Source: an uncultured Gardnerella sp. (GTDB taxonomy: Bacteria; Actinomycetota; Actinomycetes; Actinomycetales; Bifidobacteriaceae). From it: a DNA stretch of 57,871 nt. The notes beneath the pieces were generated by a model. The model was not told where the DNA came from, did not search any database, and saw only the letters and a program-made list of their open reading frames with translations. Below are positions 17,266 to 26,800 of this stretch, piece by piece. Every line of letters starts with the position of its first letter. Within the stretch, counting starts at the first letter, position 1. The position numbers and the translations under genes were made by a program. Location of the stretch: NCBI GenBank assembly GCA_947088155.1, contig CAMUFL010000009.1:1-57871 (forward strand). The letters are read 5' to 3'.

Positions 17266-17387
17266 CTTTACACGCACGTAAAGTTTTTGTCGCTTTTCAA
17301 GAAGATTCCGACATTTCCTTTACACGCGAGTAAAGGAAAAATCACTTTTTGCTGGAATTACGTTATTTCCTTTACGCGAATGTAAAG
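17266..17387. repeat. Three CTTTAC-N6-GTAAAG palindromes upstream of RNase J
   Basis: Units at 17266-17283, 17315-17338 (arms extended to TTCCTTTAC / GTAAAGGAA) and 17370-17387. Spacing between arms is always 6 nt. The first is flanked by GCGAC...GTCGC, a second level of symmetry. Same family as 11980-12049. Confidence 0.65.
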
Positions 17388-17390
17388 AAA

Positions 17391-18782
17391 CTATCGCTTT
17401 TTAAGCACGACTACAATAAACCACCCAAGTGCGGCTATAGGAATTGCCGTAAGCGTCGACATCCACGGCACCATCATGCCAGCGTGCGCACTCCACTCGT
17501 CAATCGCCGCACCCGCAGCCATCGACCCCAAAGAGCACCCCACAGCCGAAGCAGTTGGCAGCCACGAAAGCCCTTCCGTAAGAGATTCTTCCGGCACTGT
17601 TGCTTTCACAATAAGATTTCCAGTAGCGAAAATTGGCGATACGCAAAGTCCGGAAAGCACTTCAAAAACGCTCATAAGCATAAGCCGATCCAGATTAAGA
17701 TTCATAAGCACGTAGCCAATAGTTAGCACAGTTAAGAACACAATAAGATGCGACCAGTTAGATCCGCGGAATTTACGCGATCCGAAAATTATTGCGCCCA
17801 CAAGCGATCCGCACGCAAACAGCGCAAGTTGCATACCAATAAAATGCTCAAGCCCTTGCGCTTTCATAGCAGCCGTAACAGACACGTCAAAAGCGCTAAA
17901 ACTCATATTAAACACAACGAACATGAGCACAAGCGGAATAATTCCGCGGTAAAGCAGCACGTTTTTGCCGCGCTTTTTTGGATGGTGATTATGCAATTGT
18001 TTAAGACTAAATTTGTCAATAAACTTGCGCTTAGAATTTTGTTTTTGCGATTCTGATTCGACTGCAGAGATTTCGTTTTCTTTTTGAGATGCGATTAATA
18101 CGTCAACATCACCAGCTGCAGCAGTTGGAACTTCCACTACTTTAAGCACTGCAGGTTGGGTATTGCGCAGCGAGAAGAACCACGCTCCGCCCAATCCGCT
18201 TGCAAATACTGGCACGAATAATTGCGAAACTGGATGCACGGAAGTTGCAAGCCAAGCTGCCAAAATAGGACCTAATATAAACACAATCTCATCGATGCCG
18301 GATTCCAAAGCATACGCTACGTTTAGCAAAGAATCGTCGTCTTCCGCACGAAGTGTATAAGCCCAACGCGTACGCACTAACGCTCCAAAAGCAAACTGCG
18401 TAACGCCCATAACAATCGCAAGCACAAAAAGAAGCACGAGCGGAACTCTAAATAAAGCAGCAAACGCAAAAGAAAGCATTGCAATTACTTGAGCACCTAA
18501 CGCAATAACACCAACTTTGCGCTGACCAAAACGGTCAAAAAGCTTAGCATAAACTGGCGTTACTGCAGCTTGCGCAAGAACGTAGGATGCAGACATTGCT
18601 CCAGCAACAGTCCAGTTATTGTACAAATGATTAAGCGCAAGAACAATTCCTAAAGCAATCATCGACATTGGTAGACGCGCAATTGCTCCAGAAATGCAAA
18701 AAGCTCTAGCTCCATTTAGTGAAAATAGTCGCGCATATTGCGAAATTATTGTGGACTTCTTTCCTGTCGTTTGAGACGACAT
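17391..18782 (-). CDS. Major facilitator superfamily transporter
   Basis: The 463-residue protein has twelve predicted membrane helices in two six-helix halves joined by a long hydrophilic loop (about residues 215-260). Between helices 2 and 3 it has the MFS signature-like AKLFDRFGQRKVG. It begins MSSQTTGKK at 18782. The fold and length fit drug or small-molecule efflux carriers; nothing in the sequence identifies the substrate. It is last in a minus-strand run behind the acetyltransferase and the adnAB genes, 108 bp after the acetyltransferase. The intervening DNA is T-rich with repeated TTTTTACGC. Confidence 0.85.
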   Translation of the reverse strand: MSSQTTGKKSTIISQYARLFSLNGARAFCISGAIARLPMSMIALGIVLALNHLYNNWTVAGAMSASYVLAQAAVTPVYAKLFDRFGQRKVGVIALGAQVIAMLSFAFAALFRVPLVLLFVLAIVMGVTQFAFGALVRTRWAYTLRAEDDDSLLNVAYALESGIDEIVFILGPILAAWLATSVHPVSQLFVPVFASGLGGAWFFSLRNTQPAVLKVVEVPTAAAGDVDVLIASQKENEISAVESESQKQNSKRKFIDKFSLKQLHNHHPKKRGKNVLLYRGIIPLVLMFVVFNMSFSAFDVSVTAAMKAQGLEHFIGMQLALFACGSLVGAIIFGSRKFRGSNWSHLIVFLTVLTIGYVLMNLNLDRLMLMSVFEVLSGLCVSPIFATGNLIVKATVPEESLTEGLSWLPTASAVGCSLGSMAAGAAIDEWSAHAGMMVPWMSTLTAIPIAALGWFIVVVLKKR

Positions 18783-18890
18783 AAATTGTGTTACTCCTTT
18801 TTATTTTTTACGCTTTTTACGTCTTTGCGTTTTATTTTTTACGTATTTACGCTTTTTACGCTTTAATTTTTACGCCTTACGTCTTACGCT
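18783..18890. repeat. TTTTTACGC-type degenerate tandem repeat
   Basis: Between the acetyltransferase and MFS genes, TTTTTACG(C/T) recurs about every 9-12 nt, ending in TTACGTCTTACGCTTTACGC. Slippage-prone, AT-rich and possibly bent DNA; no promoter was recognised with confidence. Confidence 0.5.
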
Positions 18891-19580
18891 TTACGCTTTA
18901 GTGTTTGAACGCGCATTCGCACGTTTTGAACGCACCATCGGCTCCCCCGAATAAATATACAAATCTTCAACTAAAGATTTTGCGCGCTCAATCTCGTAAG
19001 GATGATCTTTATGAAGCAAAGACGCGTCTTTACTAAGCCCGTGATAATCGTAAAAGCTCACATCGCAAGCAGAATCCGTGTGCAAATAGTAGCGATTTAC
19101 GCCATTATTTCGCAGCATGTGCATTGTGCGCCTCCACAAGCCGCCGCCAACACCATGACCGCGAGCATCCGGAGAAACTAGGAACAATTCCAATTCTGCT
19201 TGAGTCAAATCATTAATATGCGATTTTGCTTCAAGCTTAGTTTCTAAAGCGCGCATTGCGTACGCTTCTTCTAAAGCGCGCGCGTAATTTTCGTCATTTT
19301 GCGATTTCATTTCGCGCTCTTGCTCAAGAAGCATGCTTCTTATTTCTGGGAACATAACGGGAGCGTCAAAAACTCGCGCCAAAAGCAATCCCATAAATTT
19401 TCCGTCGACTTCAGCAATAGTTCCGTGCGTAGAAGGCTCTAAATAGTGCAAAACGAATCTGCGCGAAAGGCTTAAAGAAGCTTCTTGACCGACTTCTTTA
19501 GAAATGCCCCAAGTGCGCTCGTATCCTTTTACAATTGCGTCAATATCGCCTAAGTGTACGTCGCGAAATTCTACAGTCAT
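18891..19580 (-). CDS. GNAT family N-acetyltransferase
   Basis: The 229-residue protein has the acetyl-CoA binding motif A in LFLVSPDARGHGVGGGLW (near residues 132-149, with the R-x-x-G-x-G/A pattern) and a C-terminal SFYDYHGLSKD segment that matches the usual motif B region (fYekhGF). A longer helical insert (about 80-125) separates strands 3 and 4. It transfers an acetyl group to an amine; the acceptor is unknown. It starts 24 bp after the adnB stop, so it is probably expressed with adnAB. Confidence 0.8.
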   Translation of the reverse strand: MTVEFRDVHLGDIDAIVKGYERTWGISKEVGQEASLSLSRRFVLHYLEPSTHGTIAEVDGKFMGLLLARVFDAPVMFPEIRSMLLEQEREMKSQNDENYARALEEAYAMRALETKLEAKSHINDLTQAELELFLVSPDARGHGVGGGLWRRTMHMLRNNGVNRYYLHTDSACDVSFYDYHGLSKDASLLHKDHPYEIERAKSLVEDLYIYSGEPMVRSKRANARSNTKA

Positions 19581-19604
19581 GACTTTTCCTTACTCGTAAT
19601 TCGT

Positions 19605-22600
19605 TTATGCGTCATCATCATCGAGGGAGATTAACGTGTCAGAATGTAACTCGGCAAGGATTTCATCTTTTGTTTTTGGTTCGGCATGAATCTCTCGTTC
19701 ACATTCATCCGCTATATTTACATAGTAAAGGGTGGCATCGATAGCCTCAAGCGGCACATTCGTCATAAGCGAAAGTAGCAAACGATACCAGTCTAGCTGG
19801 CCAAGCTTAAGAGCAATATCTTGCGGATTCGTTGGTTTTTTGCCGGTTTTCCAATCAACTACCGTATATATTTTGCTCGGATCGTTCTCGTCTAAGCCGC
19901 CTGCAAAAACAGCGTCTAGTTTTCCGTTAATAATTTGATCGCCCAATTCTGGCACATGCGCCACGATTGGTTGCTCGGCTGCAATAGGACGGCGATGCGC
20001 CCATTTTGAAGTAGCTAAACGCTTTTCCCAAATTAACAATTTGCGTTCGGAAGAGTTTATTGAAGAATTTATTGAAGAATTTCCGGAAGATTTTTCGGAA
20101 GATTTTCCGGAAGATTTTTCAGCTTGCGTAATTTTTTCAATTTGCGCAAGTTTTTCAGAAATACTTTCAACAACATCATATTGCGCAGAATTTTGATTCG
20201 CGCATCCAGCTTTCACAAACTGCTCTGCCCAAGCGTGGAAGCGAGTTCCCAAACTTGCAGTCGGCGAAGAAATGCGCGGAATAGGGCGAATAATTGCCAT
20301 CCACTCGTTTCGCAAACGCTTAGCATCCGCATCATTAAAATCTTTATTTTCTCGCAAATAATCGCTATTAAACGTTGCTCGCCTTTGCACAGCCGTAACA
20401 TTTACATTTTCGCCTTTAGAAAGCTGTTCTGCGCGGTTTTTCAGGGCATTAATATTGTGATACCAATCAATTTGCGGCATCAAATCAGCATCTTGCACTA
20501 AAGCTTGAGCGCGCGAAAGCAATAAATTATCTTTAGAAGTTTCATTATTTGCGTTATTTGCTTTATTTGCATTATTTGCATTATTTAATTTTGCAAAATC
20601 GGCATCTGCAGAAAGATTTTCGGTTATATCTGCAGATTTTCGTAAAACGTCCCTTATATTTTTAGTCAAGGAATTCGGCCAAGCTAATAGTTGTTTTCTA
20701 TTCTCGCTTGGTATGTCACTTGGCTCGCTAAATAATTTCGCAAAATCAGAAGCTAAATCGCCCACAACATATCCCAATTCACTAGAAGAATTCTTCACTT
20801 CAAAAGCTTCTTCACCAAACTGCTTAATTGCGTCATTCATTTCGTTCCAAAAAACGGAAGGCTTTTTTGCGCGAGAAGATGCGCTATTTTCAGCCGCACT
20901 ATTCGCAGAAGCCGCTGAATCACCAGCAACACCAGAATCCGCCGACATAGCATTCGTCTGACTGCAAGTCACAAGCGCCGCAAACTTCGCGCGCGTCAAA
21001 GCAACATACATAAGATGCCGCTCGTCAATATGCAAAGCTCGCCCGCGCTCCTCTACTTGCGAAAGCGGCAAAGTGCCGGTTTTCATTGCAGCATCGTAAA
21101 CTTCGCGCGCTTCTAAAGGAATCGCCTCTTCCGGAGCCGATTCGTACTCACGGAATTTTCCAACCAAATCAAGCATTGCTTGCGCACGCGAGCCATATAT
21201 TTCCGCGTCAATTTTTTCAACGCTTTCCATATTTCTCAAAGATTCTTGCGGATTCATACTTGCGATTAAATCCGCATCGTGAGGAAATCGCGGAAGAATA
21301 TCCGCATCAACTCTCATCGGCACAGGTACTTTCGATGCGATTTCAAGAGTTGCGTACGCGCTTTCAAAATACGCGTTATTTTGTTGCGTTTGTTTTACGC
21401 GCAAACCGTCACCTTGATTGCTTGGAAAAGCTCCCTCATTAAGCCCCACAATCGCAACTGCCGGCCATTCCAAGCCTTTAGATTGGTGAATTGTCATCAA
21501 AACAACGTCAGCAGGCTCGTCAACAGACGCAGGCTGATCGTCAATTTTGTCAATATTTTGAACCCAATCCATAAATCCGCGCAAAGTAGGCTGCGTAAAA
21601 TCGCTCATTTCTTGCAAATACGAATCAGCAAGCGTAAATATTGCGTCGGAAGTGCTGCGCATATCGTGCAACAACGTGGCATTGCTAGAATTGTTGTTCA
21701 TAAGCGCATTGGAAACCGCCACATCAATATCAATATTGAGACTTTCAATAGCTGTGCGCACAATGTCATGCAAAGAAGCAGATTGCGCGCGCTGGGCAGC
21801 GTCCAAAATTTGCCCTAAGCGAAGAACAGCATCATAAGCTTTAGCACTTAAATTATTTTTAAGATTTGAAATATTAGGATCCGCATACGCTTCAAGCAGA
21901 ACATCCGCAATAAAAACTCCACCGTGAATACTATTCGTCTGCTCGCCTTTAGATTGCTGCTCTTGCACAATCTTCGCCCACTTTTCGCGAGGCGCTTTAG
22001 GATCTGCCAAACCAGCTTGCACTAAAGCACGAAATATGTATTCAATATTTTCCGAAGTTGCGATATTAGCTATAGTTTTTAAATCGTCAGTATTAAGCGA
22101 AAAACGAGGCGTTGCAAGAAGTCGCATTAAAGCTGAAGTATTCGTGTGATCAGCTGACACAGCAAGAAGAGATAGAACGTCTTTTACTTCCGGTTTTTCA
22201 AGAAGAGCAGAATATCCAACTGTTAAAGTGCGCAAACCTGCTTGTTGCAGCGCTTCTTCGTATAACGCAATATTCGTTTTGCTACGAAACAGCACTGCAA
22301 CTCTAGCTGAATCGGAACTAACGGAATTTGCGGAATTTTCAGAATTAACAACGTCTTTTTCGCATAGCGCAGTATTTTTAACTTTATTAACAAATCGCAC
22401 AACAGCTTCAATTTCTTGATATTGCGTAGGCGTATTTAGCACTGCCAACATGCCGTTTGGAGCATTTTCAAGATATTGCAAATTTTTAACTTCTACTTCT
22501 GTAGATAACGCGCTGCTTTTGCGAAGTGCAGGCATGCGCAATGGCTTGGTAATAGCGTTTGCAGCTTGCAAAATAAGCTTAGAATTTCGGCGAGTTTGAG

Positions 22601-23897
22601 TGAGCGAAAATTCAGTTTCGCTGCCAATATTAAGCACTTGCTCAAGTTTTCTAAACGCGCCCGAACTAGCTCCGCGGAATGAGTAAATAGCTTGGAATGG
22701 GTCTCCAACTGCAGCAATATGTGTTTGCTGATTAGAGTTGGAAGAGTTAGAAGCGCTACTTTCGACACTTTCGCTACTTTCGCTACTTTCGTTATGAAAA
22801 AGCGTTGCAATCAGCATTGCTTGCGTAGTAGACGTATCTTGATATTCGTCAAGCAAAACTTGACTGTATTGCCTGCGATATTGCGCCGCAATCGAAGGAA
22901 AATTCGTAACTAAACGATAAGCAGCAATTGTAAAATCGCTAAATTGCGCCATATTTGCGCTTTTCTTTGCCGCATCAAAAGCCAAAACTAAATCGAGCAA
23001 AGCCGCGCGCTTTTGAGCAGTCTCAAATAATTTATTACAAGAATCGTAACACGTATTTTTTAGCGTAATATTTAGGTATTCTACGTATTCTTTTCCGTAA
23101 TTTACGCATTTTTCAAAATATTTTTCGTCTGTATCGTTTTTTCCGCGACGCAATTTAATAGCACTCGGCTTTTTTGTAATAATTTCAGTTTTTGCGGCAG
23201 AATTAAGCGCTTTTTGCAAATGCTCAATCCAAGCATTATTCCACTCTTGAATTTCTAAAACCGCTTTAGAAGTGCTATCTAACGACTCCCCTTTGCTATT
23301 TACGCCAATCATTGAGCAAGAAATATCTGCGGCGAGCGCAAGAACGTCGTCAATTAAAGCATCAAAACTATACCAAGAAAGCACTTCCGGATGCGTTGTA
23401 ACGTAAGTATTTACTAAAGGTTTTATTAATTCGCGAGCGCCAGCATCGCTTAAAGGCTGCGTATTTTGGTCAAATCCAACTAGCAAACCGTATTGGCGCA
23501 CAATTGACTGGAAGAATGCGTCGTAAGTCATTACTTCCGGCTTTAAAAATGCGTTGGAAGTATTGATATTTTGCGATTGCGAAGTTGCGGTAGTAGGCTG
23601 GCTTTCACTACAGTGCTGGCTTACAGCTTGCGCAACTCTTGCCAGCAATTCCGACGCAGCTTTATTCGTAAACGTAAGTCCCAAAATGCTTTCTGGAGCA
23701 ATTCCTCGATCAATAAGATCAATAACGCGGCGAGTCATCGTGTAAGTTTTGCCACTTCCGGCTCCTGCCACAATAATCATGTTTTTGTTTGCTGGAGCTT
23801 GAATTGCTGCAGATTGCTCAGCGCTATCCGTATTCTTTCTAAAAGATTTGCTATTGATTTCGTTGATTTTATTGGCTTTGCTGATTTTATCTATCAT
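19605..23897 (-). CDS. adnB: AdnB-like UvrD-family helicase with C-terminal nuclease
   Basis: Subunit of the actinobacterial heterodimeric helicase-nuclease that resects double-strand breaks. The 1430-residue protein has Walker A AGAGSGKT (about 44-51), a DEYQDT Walker B, the GDPFQAIYSFRGA motif III, the QSKGLEWPAV motif V, MYVALTRAK motif VI, and a C-terminal PD-(D/E)xK nuclease in VVDWKTGKKP followed by QLDWYRLL. Family members are usually near 1100 residues; the excess is low-complexity inserts (NNANNANKANNANN, SSGKSSEKSSGNSS, a Ser/Glu/Asn block before the DNA helicase motif III) encoded by in-frame tandem repeats. The start ATG overlaps the adnA stop by 4 nt (ATGA), so translation is coupled. 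Confidence 0.9.
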   Translation of the reverse strand: MIDKISKANKINEINSKSFRKNTDSAEQSAAIQAPANKNMIIVAGAGSGKTYTMTRRVIDLIDRGIAPESILGLTFTNKAASELLARVAQAVSQHCSESQPTTATSQSQNINTSNAFLKPEVMTYDAFFQSIVRQYGLLVGFDQNTQPLSDAGARELIKPLVNTYVTTHPEVLSWYSFDALIDDVLALAADISCSMIGVNSKGESLDSTSKAVLEIQEWNNAWIEHLQKALNSAAKTEIITKKPSAIKLRRGKNDTDEKYFEKCVNYGKEYVEYLNITLKNTCYDSCNKLFETAQKRAALLDLVLAFDAAKKSANMAQFSDFTIAAYRLVTNFPSIAAQYRRQYSQVLLDEYQDTSTTQAMLIATLFHNESSESSESVESSASNSSNSNQQTHIAAVGDPFQAIYSFRGASSGAFRKLEQVLNIGSETEFSLTQTRRNSKLILQAANAITKPLRMPALRKSSALSTEVEVKNLQYLENAPNGMLAVLNTPTQYQEIEAVVRFVNKVKNTALCEKDVVNSENSANSVSSDSARVAVLFRSKTNIALYEEALQQAGLRTLTVGYSALLEKPEVKDVLSLLAVSADHTNTSALMRLLATPRFSLNTDDLKTIANIATSENIEYIFRALVQAGLADPKAPREKWAKIVQEQQSKGEQTNSIHGGVFIADVLLEAYADPNISNLKNNLSAKAYDAVLRLGQILDAAQRAQSASLHDIVRTAIESLNIDIDVAVSNALMNNNSSNATLLHDMRSTSDAIFTLADSYLQEMSDFTQPTLRGFMDWVQNIDKIDDQPASVDEPADVVLMTIHQSKGLEWPAVAIVGLNEGAFPSNQGDGLRVKQTQQNNAYFESAYATLEIASKVPVPMRVDADILPRFPHDADLIASMNPQESLRNMESVEKIDAEIYGSRAQAMLDLVGKFREYESAPEEAIPLEAREVYDAAMKTGTLPLSQVEERGRALHIDERHLMYVALTRAKFAALVTCSQTNAMSADSGVAGDSAASANSAAENSASSRAKKPSVFWNEMNDAIKQFGEEAFEVKNSSSELGYVVGDLASDFAKLFSEPSDIPSENRKQLLAWPNSLTKNIRDVLRKSADITENLSADADFAKLNNANNANKANNANNETSKDNLLLSRAQALVQDADLMPQIDWYHNINALKNRAEQLSKGENVNVTAVQRRATFNSDYLRENKDFNDADAKRLRNEWMAIIRPIPRISSPTASLGTRFHAWAEQFVKAGCANQNSAQYDVVESISEKLAQIEKITQAEKSSGKSSEKSSGNSSINSSINSSERKLLIWEKRLATSKWAHRRPIAAEQPIVAHVPELGDQIINGKLDAVFAGGLDENDPSKIYTVVDWKTGKKPTNPQDIALKLGQLDWYRLLLSLMTNVPLEAIDATLYYVNIADECEREIHAEPKTKDEILAELHSDTLISLDDDDA

Positions 23898-26800
23898 AAT
23901 TGGCGTACCTCATATACAGTGTCTATAGCGCCTGCGCATGCTGGGCATACCTGCTTTGAACGGCAATACTTCAAATGCTCCGAAGTTGGGCGCGCAACAA
24001 TTTGCGAAGAATTCGTTGCTGCAGCCGCATAAAAAACGCGCGAAATCATAGTAAGCGACCATTTTGCAGTTTCACTTAAAGCTCTAAACGACTGCCAAGC
24101 TTCTTCGCTTACGCCGCTCGGGCAAGATTTCATAATTTGCGCAAGATTTGGGCAATCCATCAATCTCGACATTGTTTTGAACCCAACGCGAGTTTCAAGA
24201 GGCTGATTATTCAAAGCATTACCAACACAAAGCGGCGGCTGATACACGTTTTCTGCCACATGATGATCTTGCGCCGGATAATCATTACTCACCACATGGA
24301 ATAGCACGCTGCGCGAAATTGTTGGCGCATTAAAGTCAGAAATAAGCGGATCCTTATCTGCAAAAAGTAAAGCAAGCTGGTAGCAAACCAACTGTAAATC
24401 GTTAAAAACTCCTGTTGAAGGCGGAACTTTTCCAGTTTTATAGTCAATTAAGCGAATATTTTTAGAACCGTCGGAATTTTTTCGCTTTTCCATGCGATCA
24501 ATACGCCCGTGAATATGCACTGTGAGATTTTCGTTCGCACCATCCGGCCAACCGCCAACTAAAGCGCCCATCAACTCGTAAACGTCATGCAATTTAATAG
24601 TTTGCAAATTCGAAGATTTAAGCGCGTTATTTACAAGCATCGCAATATTCTCAAAACCAAAATGTGCGCTTGTGTTAAACTCACAATACGCTTCTTGCAA
24701 TGCACCTATGCTACTTTCCAAAGATTTTTCGCTTTTTGTAAGAGATTCCAGTACGCCTTCATCCGACTTTTTTGCGTCAAAAGCGTAAGTTGATTGATCG
24801 TAAGACGTGACGAAATATTGCGCAATAGTGTGTAGCGCGCGAGAAATATTCGTTTCGCGAGCAAGCGCAGAATAACGCTCCCTGCTATTTCGAATATCTG
24901 CAAGTTCCGGAGCAATACTTGCGTAATACTTTTCCATAAGATTTGCGATTGCGTTGATTCGGCGCACTTGCGCAGAGTATGGGGAATATTCGGTTTCCGC
25001 AACTTCAGGTTCTGCAACTTCAGATTCTGCAACTTCCGTTTCCGGCATATCGTAATGCTGATTTTCGCTCGCCCATCTTGCAGTTTCGTGAATTAGCGTA
25101 CCAAAATATGTTGCCGCGCTTCCCGGCTGAGGCCCCGAAAGCTTACGATTCAAAAGACCGCAAACCGGGCACGCCCACAAACTATCTACAGCAGAAGGAG
25201 ACAAACTCACTACGCAAGAAGAATCTTCCGAAATAGCAGCGCGCGGAGAAGAATCTTTAGAAATAGCAGCGTCAGAAGCAAAATCTTCCGAAGAAGAAGC
25301 AGTATTCTCCTTAAAATCTTTTGCAACATCATTCATAAAATCCCACTGAGACGGATCAGCGCAATCAACTCCATGCTGACGCAACAATTGCAAAGCTTTA
25401 GCGGAATCATAAATAACATCCGCAAATTCTGCACTATCAGAAGGCGATTTTCCGGCAATAGCGCGCGAAATTTGAGCGCGAGCAGCACAAACTAATCCAC
25501 GCGCATCCATATCTAAACCTGCAAACGGAATTGTAATCTCCGTAAAAGGCGTGCGAGAATTTTCGTTATTGTAGTAGCGCTCAGGCAAGTAGTAGTAAAG
25601 AAAATCGCTAGGAACAGCGCTATCACTGTATTGCGCGCTAATATACAAGCTTTCAGTCGCGCGCGTAATTGCAAGCAAAAAGCTGCGCTGCTCGCCTGCA
25701 AAAACAGCAGATTTATCGTTGGAAGAAAGAAGATTTGCGGATATAAATAGAGGAGATTGCGAAGGCGAATCTAATTGCGAAGCTGAATCTAATTGCTTTT
25801 GCGCATCGCTTTGCTGGCTCTGCGTTTGCTTTTGACTCATAGCACGCAACTTCGAATCCAAAATAATATTCGCTAAACTTTCCGCGCCGAACATTGTGCT
25901 GCGCGATGCAAGATTTGGCCACACGCGCTGTTGCAAAGTCGGAATCCACACAAGCGGCCAATGCTTTCCCAAAGCCCCAGCAGGAGTAGTAAGAGTTACA
26001 GCATCCGGGTGAGGGGCCACTTTAGCTAAAGAATCCGCCTCAATTTCCATGCCGCGAACTTGAGCTATAAAATCCGCAATATTTACAATATTTTCCTGAT
26101 CAAAAGTATCGTCAGGAAAATTGTTGTACGAAAATTCGGCAGAAGATTCGGAAGAAAGTTCAGAAGAAGATTCAGAAGAAGATTCAGAAGAAGCGCAGGA
26201 AGACGATTCGGAAGAAGCGTAGGAAGAAACGTAATCGAAAAGCCGCATTGCAGCATCCAGACGATCATTTGCGCGTCTGCCCTCGCTATTGTGCTGCAAA
26301 GCCGCGCGCTGCCAACGCTCCGAAACATTACAAATATTCCAAGCTTCGCCAAGAGCATATTGAGCATTTAGCAAATCCGGGTGATTTTTAAAGCGCAAAG
26401 CCAAAGTTTGTACATTCTTCCACATTTTTACGAAAGCAGTAACGTGCGGATTTCGAGGTGCCATATTTTGCAATATTTGTAAAATTTGGGAAGATTCTGG
26501 GCCATCTGGATTGTCTGAAGCGTCTGAAGCGTCTACGCAATGTGCAACATATGCAACACAAAGCAAATAGCAAGCATCTAAAGAAAGCGAGCGCGTATCT
26601 TCACTAAAATCGCTACTCAAATCGCTACTCAAATCGCTGCTCAAATTACCTTCAAAATCACCTTCAATAAAGCGATTATCAACTGAAATTTGCGCAGAAT
26701 CAGCATTAGAACGCAACGCATTTTGCAACTTATTCCTAAAATCACACCACGTATTCATAAGATTTCGCAAAGGAATATTCTTAATTTCAGCAGAATCATC

